DNA of 64,000 nt from Mycobacterium sp. Aquia_216. GTDB lineage: Bacteria > Actinomycetota > Actinomycetes > Mycobacteriales > Mycobacteriaceae. This document shows positions 23,945 to 32,453 of this stretch, piece by piece. Where the stretch lies: contig NZ_CP113529.1 of assembly GCF_026723865.1 (NCBI RefSeq), positions 4,836,001-4,900,000 on the forward strand, in the 5' to 3' direction. Under the pieces are notes generated by a model that was not told where the DNA came from, searched no databases, and saw nothing but the letters and a program-made list of their open reading frames with translations. Made by a program: the position numbers and the translations under genes. How positions within the stretch are numbered: the first letter of the stretch is position 1; every line of letters starts with the position of its first letter.

Positions 23945-24754
23945 TTAATTCGTTGGCCCCAGCGAGTATGCCCCGGTTTCCGGATGGTGGTACCAGCCGC
24001 TGGCCGCATGCGTGCCGCCGTCGACGTGGATGGTCTGGCCGGTGATGTAGCTGGACATGTCGGACGCGAGAAACACTGCCGCTGCTGCCATCTCGTCGAC
24101 GTGACCCGCGCGCCCCAGCGGAACCGTCAGACCGAACCGCTGCTCGGATCCCGGCGGCGCAATCGCCTTGATGCCTTCGGTCAAGGTGATATCGGGGGCC
24201 AGCGCGTTGACCCGGATGCCGTGCGGAGCAAGCTCGAGCGCGGCGGTCTTGGTGTAGTTGATGACGCCCGCCTTGGCCGCCGCGTAGGTCGCGTAACCCG
24301 GTGCGGCGCGGACACCTTCGATCGACGTGACGCTGATAATGCTGCCGGGCAGTTTCCGTTCGACGAGGTTGCGGGCCACCCGTTGCGTACACAGGTAGAC
24401 GTGCCGCAGGTTCGACTTGTACAGGGCGTCCCACCCGTTCTCGGTGGTGTCGAGGATCCCCGACCAGAAGACGCCGCCGGCATTGTTGACCAGAATCGTC
24501 ACGGGCCCGAGCTCGCCCGAGGTATGCGCCAGCGCGGCGTCCACCGCGGCGCCGTCCCGCACGTCGACCGGAACACCGAGGGCGCCGATCTCCCCGCCGG
24601 CGGACGCGCAGGTGTCGGGGTTTCGTTCCCAGATCGCGACTCGTGCGCCAAATGCCTTCAGTCCCGCCGCGATGCCGCGGCCGATGCCCGCGCCGCCACC
24701 GGTGACGACCGCGACGCGGTCGGTCAGGAGCACGCTTGAAGGATCGAGTGCCAT
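23945..24754 (-). CDS. short-chain dehydrogenase/reductase
   Basis: 269-residue classical SDR: TGGGAGIGRG for the cofactor, LVNNAGG, catalytic YAAAK, and ITGQTIHVDGG at the end. It runs convergent to the SDR at 23098, with 58 bp between the stops, and divergent from the epimerase-like gene across an AT-rich 91-bp region that holds a possible operator. The two SDRs differ too much to be a recent duplication. Confidence 0.9.
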   Translation of the reverse strand: MALDPSSVLLTDRVAVVTGGGAGIGRGIAAGLKAFGARVAIWERNPDTCASAGGEIGALGVPVDVRDGAAVDAALAHTSGELGPVTILVNNAGGVFWSGILDTTENGWDALYKSNLRHVYLCTQRVARNLVERKLPGSIISVTSIEGVRAAPGYATYAAAKAGVINYTKTAALELAPHGIRVNALAPDITLTEGIKAIAPPGSEQRFGLTVPLGRAGHVDEMAAAAVFLASDMSSYITGQTIHVDGGTHAASGWYHHPETGAYSLGPTN

Positions 24755-24786
24755 GCGGATGACTATAGAACAATCCCCATGTCAAG

Positions 24787-24807
24787 GTTTACAGTTATGA
24801 CTGAATA
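24787..24807. promoter_or_regulatory. possible operator in the SDR/epimerase divergent promoter
   Basis: The AT-rich divergent region contains TTACAGTTATGACTGAA, an imperfect inverted repeat with CAGT/ACTG core arms around TATG. Just to its right, ATATGT is repeated with a 3-bp gap. Position and dyad fit a TetR-type site for the regulator encoded at 25847, but this is inference from one example. Confidence 0.3.
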
Positions 24808-24845
24808 TGTTCGATATGTAATGCGAACAAGCTGGGAGGCCCGCG

Positions 24846-25835
24846 ATGGGCAGCACCATCTTCGTCACCGGCGCGACCGGTCAGACCGGCGGCAATGTCT
24901 GCGAGCAACTGATCGGGCGCGGCGATCAGGTTCGCGGCCTGGTTCGCGATCCCGACGCCGCCCGCGCGCTGGCCGAAATCGGCGTCGAATTGGTCAAGGG
25001 CGACATCAGCGACGCCGACGACGTGCTTCGCGCGGCCAAGGGCGCCGAGGCGGCTATCCACTGTGCGGCACTGCTCGGTGGCGCGAGTCAAGACCTCGAA
25101 GACTTCAAGGCCGTCAACCTGGTCGGCACGACGAATGTGCTCGATGCCGCGAAAGCGCACGGCATGCGCCGGGTCGTCGCCCTGAGCACCGCCACCTTTC
25201 TCAACCTGAACGCCGGCGTCGACTTCGAAGAGGCGCCCGTCCTGGGGAACCCACCCAACGACCCCTACACCGTCACCAAGCTCGCCGCGTTCCAGGAGGC
25301 CCACCGCCGCGCGGCCGCGGGCGACGACGTGCTGACCTGCCACCCCGGCGCCATCTACGGTCCTGGCCTGGTCGTGGAACGCGCATTGCACCGCACCAGC
25401 TTCAATCGCGTGCTGTTGGCGGGCATGCGCGGAAAGATCAAGCGCTATCTGGCTTTTCCGGTGACCTGGGTCGCCGGAGCGGACGTCGCGATGGGCTCGA
25501 TCGCGGCACTGGACAAGGGCGTGTCCGGTGAGCGCTACCTGTTGGTCGGCCGGCCCGAAGACACCTTCAGTACGGCCGGTGGCATCAACCGCGCTTGCGA
25601 GGTCGCCGAGATCGCGCACCGTGTCGAGGATCTCGACTACCGCACCGACCCCGAGGCGTTGACTGCCGAATTCGGGCCCACCTTGATGGCCATCGCGAAA
25701 GCCGCAGCCCGCAGCGAGCGCACGCCCAGAAACAAAGACAACCTGACCGCGCGGCGACTCGGGTATGCCCCCATGTCCTTCGACGACGGTCTGCGGCTGT
25801 TGATCTCGTGGCTACGCAAACTCGGCAAGCTGTAG
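24846..25835 (+). CDS. NAD-dependent epimerase/dehydratase family protein
   Basis: 329-residue extended SDR. Cofactor motif TGATGQTGGNV (GxxGxxG), and catalytic Tyr/Lys in YTVTKLA. It resembles 3-beta-HSD/dihydroflavonol reductase-like enzymes that act on hydroxy or keto groups of lipids or sterols; the substrate is not evident. A GGGAGG ribosome binding site supports the ATG. The TetR gene starts 12 bp downstream, so the two are probably co-transcribed. Confidence 0.88.
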   Translation: MGSTIFVTGATGQTGGNVCEQLIGRGDQVRGLVRDPDAARALAEIGVELVKGDISDADDVLRAAKGAEAAIHCAALLGGASQDLEDFKAVNLVGTTNVLDAAKAHGMRRVVALSTATFLNLNAGVDFEEAPVLGNPPNDPYTVTKLAAFQEAHRRAAAGDDVLTCHPGAIYGPGLVVERALHRTSFNRVLLAGMRGKIKRYLAFPVTWVAGADVAMGSIAALDKGVSGERYLLVGRPEDTFSTAGGINRACEVAEIAHRVEDLDYRTDPEALTAEFGPTLMAIAKAAARSERTPRNKDNLTARRLGYAPMSFDDGLRLLISWLRKLGKL

Positions 25836-25846
25836 GGGCTGCCGCG

Positions 25847-26410
25847 GTGTCGATCGCCGAACCGCGCCGCTCGGACCATGGATATCTGGCCGATCGGATC
25901 CTGGATGCGGCCCAGCGACTGGTATTCCGGGTCGGCGCTCGCAAGTTGTCGATGTCGGACGTGGCGAGCCTGGCCGGGGTATCGCGTCCCACCATTTACC
26001 GCTACTTCGCGTCCAAGGAAGACCTCATCGACGCGATGGGAAAGCGCGAGCGGCGTCGCTTCAGCACGGCGATGGACAACGCGATGTCCGGGGTCGTCGG
26101 CGTCGCACGGCTGGAGGCCGCGGTCGACGTCGTCGCGACCTTCCTCGAGGCTCAGCCGCCGGGGCACCTGCTCGATCTCGAGCCGGGTTTCGCGCACGAC
26201 CAGATGGCCGCGGCGCTACCCATGCTCGCCGAAGGGCTGGTGACGGTTTTGCAGCGCTGCGCCCGGGAAGGAGCGCTCGCCGCGGCGGTGGATCCGCCCG
26301 ACCTCGCCGGCGCCATCGCACGGATCGCGTTGAGCCACTACATATTTCCCGAGATCGACCGCGGCGCTGCTCGTCGCCAGATCCGGACCGCCGCCGGACT
26401 TTCCACCTAG
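25847..26410 (+). CDS. TetR-family transcriptional regulator
   Basis: 187 residues from the GTG at 25847. N-terminal helix-turn-helix: RILDAAQRLV, LAGVSRPTIYRYFASKEDLI; the C-terminal ligand domain is helical and unassigned. It is 12 bp downstream of the epimerase-like gene and likely controls that gene and the divergent SDR. Confidence 0.88.
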   Translation: MSIAEPRRSDHGYLADRILDAAQRLVFRVGARKLSMSDVASLAGVSRPTIYRYFASKEDLIDAMGKRERRRFSTAMDNAMSGVVGVARLEAAVDVVATFLEAQPPGHLLDLEPGFAHDQMAAALPMLAEGLVTVLQRCAREGALAAAVDPPDLAGAIARIALSHYIFPEIDRGAARRQIRTAAGLST

Positions 26411-26488
26411 CCGATGTCGGCTCGCCGTGCGCAGGCGGGTGTCGCACACGTCACACCCGCCACATCGGTATCACGAAAGCTGAGACTA

Positions 26489-26575
26489 CATCGTCCTGAG
26501 ACGCGATAGCACATGCGATATCGCGTCTCAGACCTGGTATAGCCCAACCTTTTTGGTGCTGATGTGGTCGGTGTG
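26489..26575 (+). repeat. 87-nt intergenic hairpin repeat, copy 1
   Basis: Aligns without gaps to 29781-29867 with 67 of 87 positions identical. The core is GCGATAGCNNATGCGATATC, followed later by TTGGTGCTGATGTG. In this copy, CTGAGACGCGAT (26496-26507) and ATCGCGTCTCAG (26520-26531) form a perfect 12-bp stem with a 12-nt loop. It ends 20 bp before the GH172 start codon, so it could also lie in that gene's leader. Confidence 0.75.
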
Positions 26576-26595
26576 GTCAAGTAGCCTCTGATGCT

Positions 26596-28644
26596 ATGCC
26601 GATGACTGTTCGCGCGTTGTTTGTGATGGGCGTATTTCTGCTGACGATGACGCGTATCGGGGCGCCGGTCACGGCACATGCCGAGCCGGGCAGCGTCGGG
26701 CCGCGCGATAACAGGCTGGTGGGCTGGGACACCTACCGGCGATTGGATCGGCTGCCCTACCTGAGCGCCGATACGCAGACGCTGCAGGTGTCTAGCTTCG
26801 ACCGCACCGGCGGGGATTTCGATATCTCCACGGGTAACAAGAATGGCAACGGCGGATGTCTCGCGCCGGGTGGGGCCGGCTGCGTGGTCGCGGAGGATCA
26901 CGGTGCCGGCGAGGTCGATTCGATCTGGTTCACCCGCGACGGCGGCAACGTGCGTGCGATCGGCGCGATCCGCATTGAGCTGGACGGGCGGACGGTGGTC
27001 GACGCGCCGCTGCAGTCGTTGGTCGACGGCGCATTGGGTGCGCCATTCGTGTGGCCGTTAGTCGCCAATGCCGCGCAATCGCCCGGCGGTGTCTACATCA
27101 AAGTGCCCATGCCGTACCGGCGATCGATGCGGATCAGCGTCGCATCGCACTTGGAGTACTACCACGTCGACTATCGCCAGTTCCCCACCGCGGACGGTGT
27201 GAGCACATTCTCGTCCGCCGACCCCGCGCTCGACGTGGTGGCTGCGCTGCGTGCCGCGGGCACTACCGACCCCAAGCCGGCCGAACCCGCTGCGGCGCAT
27301 ACTAATCGGACTGTCGAGTTGCCTGCCGGCGCTGGGCGCACTATTGCCGAAGCGGCCGGGTCGGGCACGATCTCCGCGCTGCGGCTACAGTTGCCGCAGC
27401 CGAGTGATCAGCTTCTCGCGGGTCTGCGGATACAGGTCGAATTCGACGGCCGAATCATGGTCGACTCGCCCCTCGGTGAGTTCTTCGGCGCCGGACTGGG
27501 TGTCAACGACGTGCGATCGCTGATGTTCGGAGCCACACCACAGCCCGACGGTTCGCTGTCGTTGTCATGCTGGTGGCCAATGCCTTTCGCGCGTACGGTG
27601 CACGTCAACCTGGTCAACTCCACCGACGCTTCGGTATCCGGGATCGACAGCGACGTCGTGACTGTTCCCGGCCCGCAATGGGCGCCCGCGTTGGCCAGTG
27701 GCCGTGCCGGCTATTTCACCGCACGTTCGCATGCCGGGCCCACGACGGTCGGTGAGGATTGGGTGTTCGCCGGCGAACAAGGCCACGGAAAGTTCGTCGG
27801 CGTCAGCCACACCATTCGCGGCTCGAGAATCAAGACGTCGTTCGGCGACGACGCCCCGTACTTTCTCGAAGGCGCCGAGCGCGCGTACATCGACGGTTCG
27901 GCATCTCCGCAGTGGTACGGCACCGGCACCGAGGACTTCTACGAGGGCGGTTGGTATTTCAAGAACGGCACCCGTTACAGCGACCCGCTCACCGGACAGC
28001 CCGATCAGCGAACAGCCGCCGGCGGATGCGCGGACTACTGCGTCGTCGTCTACCGGCTGATGCTCGCCGACGCTATCGGCTACCACTCCGCGATTCGGTT
28101 CGGCATCGAGCACGGCAAGCGAAACATGGTCCAACCCGACTACAGCTCAACGGCATTCCTCTACACCCAGCCGAACGCCACCACGACTCCCGGCGACGAT
28201 GTCAATCCCGGCGATCCCGTCAATCGATTCCTGCACGGCTACAACGACACCGACGCTGACGACCAACTACTGATCAGTCAATACGAGGGGACTGACGACA
28301 CCCGCACCATCGCCGGGTTGATCCGCTCCACCGGTGCCCCGATCACGTTCGGTGTCCACATCGATCCGGACAATCGCGGTCTTCTGTTGCGCCGTACCTC
28401 AGACCAGGCGACCGGTTACCAGTCCGTCGATGTAGCCATCGACGGTGTGCCCGCCCGAAATTGGTTGCAGCCCCGCAGCAATGGCGCACACCGCTGGCTC
28501 GATGACTCCTATCTGGTGCCGGGATCCCTCACCGAGGGCAAGACCTTCATCACCATCACGCTCACCCCCACGCCGGACAGCCCGCCTTGGACCGCCAGCC
28601 GCTACCACGTCGACACACTGGCGGCCAATCCCTCGACCGATTGA
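26596..28644 (+). CDS. secreted GH172/DUF2961 glycoside hydrolase-like protein
   Basis: 682 residues with a signal peptide (hydrophobic LFVMGVFLLTM, cut near AHAEP). The DUF2961 fold is clear: GAGEVDSIWFT early on, YRQF after a YYHVDY segment, and the diagnostic GTGTEDFYEGGW with its Glu near residue 446; a second acidic motif is FGIEHGKRN near 506. Both Glu residues correspond to those expected for catalysis in GH172. Characterised GH172 enzymes act on furanosides, including fructofuranose and D-arabinofuranose, so the cell-wall arabinan is an attractive substrate; this is inference. No Tat RR motif is seen. Confidence 0.85.
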   Translation: MPMTVRALFVMGVFLLTMTRIGAPVTAHAEPGSVGPRDNRLVGWDTYRRLDRLPYLSADTQTLQVSSFDRTGGDFDISTGNKNGNGGCLAPGGAGCVVAEDHGAGEVDSIWFTRDGGNVRAIGAIRIELDGRTVVDAPLQSLVDGALGAPFVWPLVANAAQSPGGVYIKVPMPYRRSMRISVASHLEYYHVDYRQFPTADGVSTFSSADPALDVVAALRAAGTTDPKPAEPAAAHTNRTVELPAGAGRTIAEAAGSGTISALRLQLPQPSDQLLAGLRIQVEFDGRIMVDSPLGEFFGAGLGVNDVRSLMFGATPQPDGSLSLSCWWPMPFARTVHVNLVNSTDASVSGIDSDVVTVPGPQWAPALASGRAGYFTARSHAGPTTVGEDWVFAGEQGHGKFVGVSHTIRGSRIKTSFGDDAPYFLEGAERAYIDGSASPQWYGTGTEDFYEGGWYFKNGTRYSDPLTGQPDQRTAAGGCADYCVVVYRLMLADAIGYHSAIRFGIEHGKRNMVQPDYSSTAFLYTQPNATTTPGDDVNPGDPVNRFLHGYNDTDADDQLLISQYEGTDDTRTIAGLIRSTGAPITFGVHIDPDNRGLLLRRTSDQATGYQSVDVAIDGVPARNWLQPRSNGAHRWLDDSYLVPGSLTEGKTFITITLTPTPDSPPWTASRYHVDTLAANPSTD

Positions 28645-28775
28645 CTCGAGGACCCTGCACAAGAATCAAACCCTCCGGATTTACCAGCAAACCTGCCGAG
28701 GTCGCCGAGGTTGTCACAGCTCAACGGCTATGCCGACTTTCTCCGTTCTTCACACGGTTGCCGCACACTGATTCC

Positions 28776-29120
28776 ATGTCCTCATCTCCTTGGCTCGTCA
28801 GAATTATCGTCCCTACATTGGTTGCCGCCCTCGTGGCCAGCGCTCCGATTGCGGCGGCCGATCCCGTCAGTGACGCCTACCTTGCTCAGCTACGCTCCGC
28901 CGGCCTCACCTGGCCGCCCGGACACGAAGCCGCCTTGATCGGGATGGCGCAGCTCATCTGCGACGACCTCGGCTGGGGCTGGACGCCAGACCAGATCGCC
29001 CACGACGTCCACGCGAACTTGGACCCTCGAGGCATCGCCGTCGGAGACGTCTCTGCGATGGTCGGCATCGCGCACGCGACCTATTGCCCCAACCAAAGGT
29101 GCTGGGCCCCGCACTGCTGA
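28776..29120 (+). CDS. secreted DUF732 family protein
   Basis: 114 residues: signal peptide ending near PIAAADP, then a small helical DUF732 domain (DAYLAQLRSAGLTWP, AQLICDDLGWG) and a Cys near the end. A DUF732 protein (Rv1291c) lies next to argS in M. tuberculosis, so this may be the backbone gene displaced by accessory DNA. Function unknown. Confidence 0.82.
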   Translation: MSSSPWLVRIIVPTLVAALVASAPIAAADPVSDAYLAQLRSAGLTWPPGHEAALIGMAQLICDDLGWGWTPDQIAHDVHANLDPRGIAVGDVSAMVGIAHATYCPNQRCWAPHC

Positions 29121-29309
29121 ACGCCGTCACGGCACGCCGCACGAGCCCAGACGCATGTCGATTTCATAGAACTTTTCGGTCCCACCGACCGAACTGTCTT
29201 TCAATTCGATATGGGTTCAGGTCCGAGCGGATACTCCCTATCGGTTTGCTGTTACGTTCGCCTCGTGTTGATCACGGGGCAGCCAAACCATGGCAAGAGG
29301 GCGGAAAAG

Positions 29310-29744
29310 ATGAGGATCCACACATTCATCGCGGCGACTGCGCTTTTTGCTGGCGCGCTACTTTGGGCGCCAGCGCACCGAGCCTCGGCCGAGCCGCTGG
29401 CCTCGGGCGACGATACGAAGATGAACGGCGTCTACCACTACGCCGACGAGGACGGCGGTGCCGGGACATGGATTATCAGAACCACGTGCACACCGGGCTG
29501 CGTCGCTCACGTGTCGACGTCAATGGAAGGCGGGTTTGACGCCCCCCTGGTCAATGGCCGTTACACCGTTGCCCGCACGGTCCCCGAGGGCGCGGTGTGT
29601 CCGGACTCGAGCCAGCACCCGATCGATGTGAATCAATCGTGGGATCCGCTGACCCTCACCGGCGAGGTGGACTTTGTGAATACCACTGCACCCTGCGGTC
29701 TTGATGACAACCGTGACGTATTCACACTCACCAGAATCGGTTAG
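29310..29744 (+). CDS. small secreted protein of unknown function
   Basis: 144 residues from the ATG at 29310, which follows AGAGGGCGGAAAAG. The N-terminus is a signal peptide with cleavage near ASAEP. The mature part has four Cys (TTCTPGCVAH and two later), fitting two disulfides, and a beta-rich pattern. It shares layout with the protein at 30654 (NGxY start, a Cys pair after a TW/VF strand). Confidence 0.7.
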   Translation: MRIHTFIAATALFAGALLWAPAHRASAEPLASGDDTKMNGVYHYADEDGGAGTWIIRTTCTPGCVAHVSTSMEGGFDAPLVNGRYTVARTVPEGAVCPDSSQHPIDVNQSWDPLTLTGEVDFVNTTAPCGLDDNRDVFTLTRIG

Positions 29745-29780
29745 CCAGAGCCGACGTCGGCACCGCTAAACCTGGGGCCG

Positions 29781-29867
29781 CATCGTTCGGGAATGCGATA
29801 GCGGATGCGATATCGCTTTTCAGATTCGTTCTAGTCCAACATTGTTGGTGCTGATGTGACCGTTGTG
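29781..29867 (+). repeat. 87-nt intergenic hairpin repeat, copy 2
   Basis: Second copy of the element at 26489-26575, same orientation. The stem is weaker (8 of 10 pairs around GCGAT/ATCGC) but keeps the palindrome GCGATATCGC and the TTGGTGCTGATGTG tail. It lies between the convergent ends of the genes at 29310 and 29884, which argues against a plain promoter role. Confidence 0.75.
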
Positions 29868-29883
29868 AGGCACCAGCTGTCGA

Positions 29884-30537
29884 TCACACCTTGGAGCTCA
29901 GCCCCGCGATCAAATTGATCGTGACGGCGAGAACGACTGCGCCCAGCAGGTAAGAAATCAGCGCATGTCGTAACACCGTCGCTCTGATGGACGTCAGGTT
30001 GATCTCGGTGTCTGACACCTGGTACGTCATGCCGACGGTGAACGCGATATATGCGAAGTCCCGGAATCGCGGCGGCTCAGGGTCGTGGAAGTCGATCCCG
30101 CCCGGATCGTCGGAGTAGTAGAGCCGCGCGTAGTGCACGGTGTACAGCGTGTGCACGGCGAACCAGGACGCCACGACACTCAGAATGCCGACGATGGCGG
30201 CGTGCAGCGCCTCGGCGCCGGAGCGCGACCCCGCGGCCACCACGTAGCCGACCCCGCCCAGGCTCGCAACGCTTGCGGTCAGGATGACGACGTCGGCCAG
30301 CCACCGGGTCGGGTCCTCTCGCGTCGCCCATATCCGGGTTTGCTCGGCATCCATTCCGCGCAGGATGAGCTGCGTCCACAGCACATACACGCCGGCGGCG
30401 GTGATCCAACCGGCGAGCGCGTAGCGCCCACCGAACGCATTTCCCACCATGATTGCGACGACGACGCCGAGCACTACGACAACCGCTATCCGAACCGCGG
30501 CGGTGTCGCGGAACAACTTCACCATTGACGTCACCAT
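29884..30537 (-). CDS. DUF1345 membrane protein
   Basis: 217 residues with five likely transmembrane helices and the DUF1345 signature [20 protein letters not shown] near residues 158-177. Function unknown in this family. It faces the small secreted protein gene convergently; repeat copy 2 lies between them. Confidence 0.85.
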   Translation of the reverse strand: MVTSMVKLFRDTAAVRIAVVVVLGVVVAIMVGNAFGGRYALAGWITAAGVYVLWTQLILRGMDAEQTRIWATREDPTRWLADVVILTASVASLGGVGYVVAAGSRSGAEALHAAIVGILSVVASWFAVHTLYTVHYARLYYSDDPGGIDFHDPEPPRFRDFAYIAFTVGMTYQVSDTEINLTSIRATVLRHALISYLLGAVVLAVTINLIAGLSSKV

Positions 30538-30653
30538 CGGAACCTAACCATCAGCACACAGCGTCCCATAGCGACACTCGGATACAACTCCGAAATGACA
30601 CGACTGCAGCCGTTCAGAACGCCTACTGCCCCTAATCGCCTTCGCTGCCGCAA

Positions 30654-31163
30654 TCATGCGGCAGCGAACGCCGCCACCGGCATCTCCACGGTTCCCCGAC
30701 ATGGGCCGCTGGCGATGTCCGTGTGCCAGGTGCCGCGCAGCGACCCGTCCGGCTGCGGCGCGTAGAACGCCCACGACTTCGCGGGAGCCCAGACCTTCGG
30801 AACCCCTTGCCCCATAAAGCAATCCCACTGAAAATCGAAGTGTTCCACCCAGCGCGCTCCGTCCCAGGCGTAGTGAGACGGCTGGGGCAGTGTCGGGTTC
30901 TTGGGGACGGGTCCGTTCGTGGCTGTCGCGATACACGTGCCCGACGAGCACGACGTCACGAAGACGTAGTCAGCGCTGAAGGTGGGTTCGGCTTGACCGG
31001 CCGCCACACTGGTTCCGGCCTTGTTCACGGCATAACGCACCAGCGAGTACTTGCCGTTCCACACCGGGGTCGCCGCATGCACCGAAATCGCCGAAGCGCC
31101 AAGGATCGCGACGACGCCGAGCACCAGCGCCAGCCGGCGGCCGAACCTCACACGCGAACACAC
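30654..31163 (-). CDS. secreted protein of unknown function
   Basis: 169 residues; Arg-rich start, a hydrophobic stretch (LALVLGVVAILGASAI) and cleavage near VHAAT. The mature part has four or five Cys (VTSCSSGTCIAT, WDCFMG, GPCRGTV). The start is a GTG at 31163, with a second in-frame GTG four codons later. It belongs to a type of small mycobacterial exported protein with an NGKYSL opening; no function is known to me. Confidence 0.72.
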   Translation of the reverse strand: MCSRVRFGRRLALVLGVVAILGASAISVHAATPVWNGKYSLVRYAVNKAGTSVAAGQAEPTFSADYVFVTSCSSGTCIATATNGPVPKNPTLPQPSHYAWDGARWVEHFDFQWDCFMGQGVPKVWAPAKSWAFYAPQPDGSLRGTWHTDIASGPCRGTVEMPVAAFAAA

Positions 31164-31321
31164 CGTCTCAATAGTGCGGATTCGACGACGCGATGCGATC
31201 TCGGCCCGGACACGATCGCCTCAATCCGGCCGAAACTTTGTCGCCCCGAACGGTTCCGCGGTGCCCATCGCGAATACGGCCGACGGCTGCGGCCACCGGT
31301 GCCCGGCGCCGCCCCCGAAAC

Positions 31322-31858
31322 TCATCGCTCGTGCAGCAGGAACAGGCCGTAGGCCGCAATGGACTGCGAGTCGACCATCACTCCCGAGCGGATCATCTCC
31401 TCGACGTCTGCCCGCGAGAACCACTCGCTGCGCATGTCCTGCTCCTCATGCTCGCGGTCTGCTTCTCCCTCGGAGACCCCGGTGGCCAGAAACACCCAGC
31501 CGCGCTGGCTGGTCATCCCGGGGGCGACATCGAGCAGACCGAGTGCCTCGAACGACGCCGCGGTCAACCCGGTTTCCTCGCGCAGCTCACGCGCGGCGAG
31601 TGCCGCGGGTTCGGCGTCGGCCAGATCGGGTGCTGTGCCCTGCGGGAACTCCCAGCGGCGCGCGCCGAGCGGGTAACGGAACTGTTCGACCAGCCGAAAT
31701 CGGGTGCCGTCGTAGGGCATCACCAGCGCGTAGGTCGGCTTGTCCACCACAGCGTAGATGCCGGGACTGCCGTCCGGGCGGCGGATGTCGTCCTCCCGGA
31801 AAATCAGCCACGGGTTCCGATAGATCTCGCGTGACGCGAGGCGTTCGATGAAGGGCAC
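31322..31858 (-). CDS. NUDIX hydrolase
   Basis: 178 residues from the GTG at 31858, which gives MPFIERLAS; a TTG at 31882 would add eight residues. The Nudix core RELREETGL is clear, but the Glu usually eight residues before it is shifted by one. The overall layout (VEQFRYPLGARRWEFPQG) is like ADP-ribose pyrophosphatases. It is divergent from the gene at 31924. Confidence 0.83.
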   Translation of the reverse strand: MPFIERLASREIYRNPWLIFREDDIRRPDGSPGIYAVVDKPTYALVMPYDGTRFRLVEQFRYPLGARRWEFPQGTAPDLADAEPAALAARELREETGLTAASFEALGLLDVAPGMTSQRGWVFLATGVSEGEADREHEEQDMRSEWFSRADVEEMIRSGVMVDSQSIAAYGLFLLHER

Positions 31859-31923
31859 GCCGCCCAGTATGAATGCGACCAACCCGACGCGACGGCCATC
31901 GCGAGGAGGTAGCGTCCGAAGCC

Positions 31924-32295
31924 ATGCCTTCCCAAGAAGCCATCACCCAGACCGTCAACAGTTATCTCACGCTCGTCGCCAAGGGCGCTACCGAAGAAAT
32001 AGTGCAGCTCTACACGGCCGACGCCACGATCGAGGACCCGGCCGGAACCGACGTACGGCGCGGCCGCGACGCGATCCGCGAGTTCTACGCGGCATTCCAA
32101 GATGCCAAGAAAGAGACCGAACTCGCCGAAGTACGCGTGGGCGGCAGCGAGGCGGCGTTTCTGTGGCACCTCACGCTCGACGCCGGTGACAGCCGCACCC
32201 GGATCTCACCCATCTCGCTGATGACGTTCGACGACGATGCGAAAATCACCTCGATGCGGGCATTCTGGTCCCCCGCTGACGTTCGCGTGCTGTAG
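31924..32295 (+). CDS. NTF2-like/steroid isomerase-like protein
   Basis: 123 residues of the cone-shaped NTF2-like fold: YLTLVAKGATEEIVQLY, DATIEDPAG, REFYAAF and a final MRAFW strand. The sequence is similar to ketosteroid isomerase-like (SnoaL-type) proteins, many of which act on small cyclic ligands. The ATG at 31924 is preceded by GAGGTAG. No operon partner on the same strand until the channel at 32454 (158 bp). Confidence 0.82.
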   Translation: MPSQEAITQTVNSYLTLVAKGATEEIVQLYTADATIEDPAGTDVRRGRDAIREFYAAFQDAKKETELAEVRVGGSEAAFLWHLTLDAGDSRTRISPISLMTFDDDAKITSMRAFWSPADVRVL

Positions 32296-32453
32296 CGCAA
32301 AGCCGTTACAGCCGAAGAACATACGAAGATCGGTGTCGCGTTGCCGGCCGCTTCGCTGGCACAATTCGGCGCGGTAGCCGATAGTGGGTCTATGCCAGAC
32401 GGCCCCAGGACCACGGCCGAGCGGCCGAGACCCCGTACCCGACAACATGAAAC

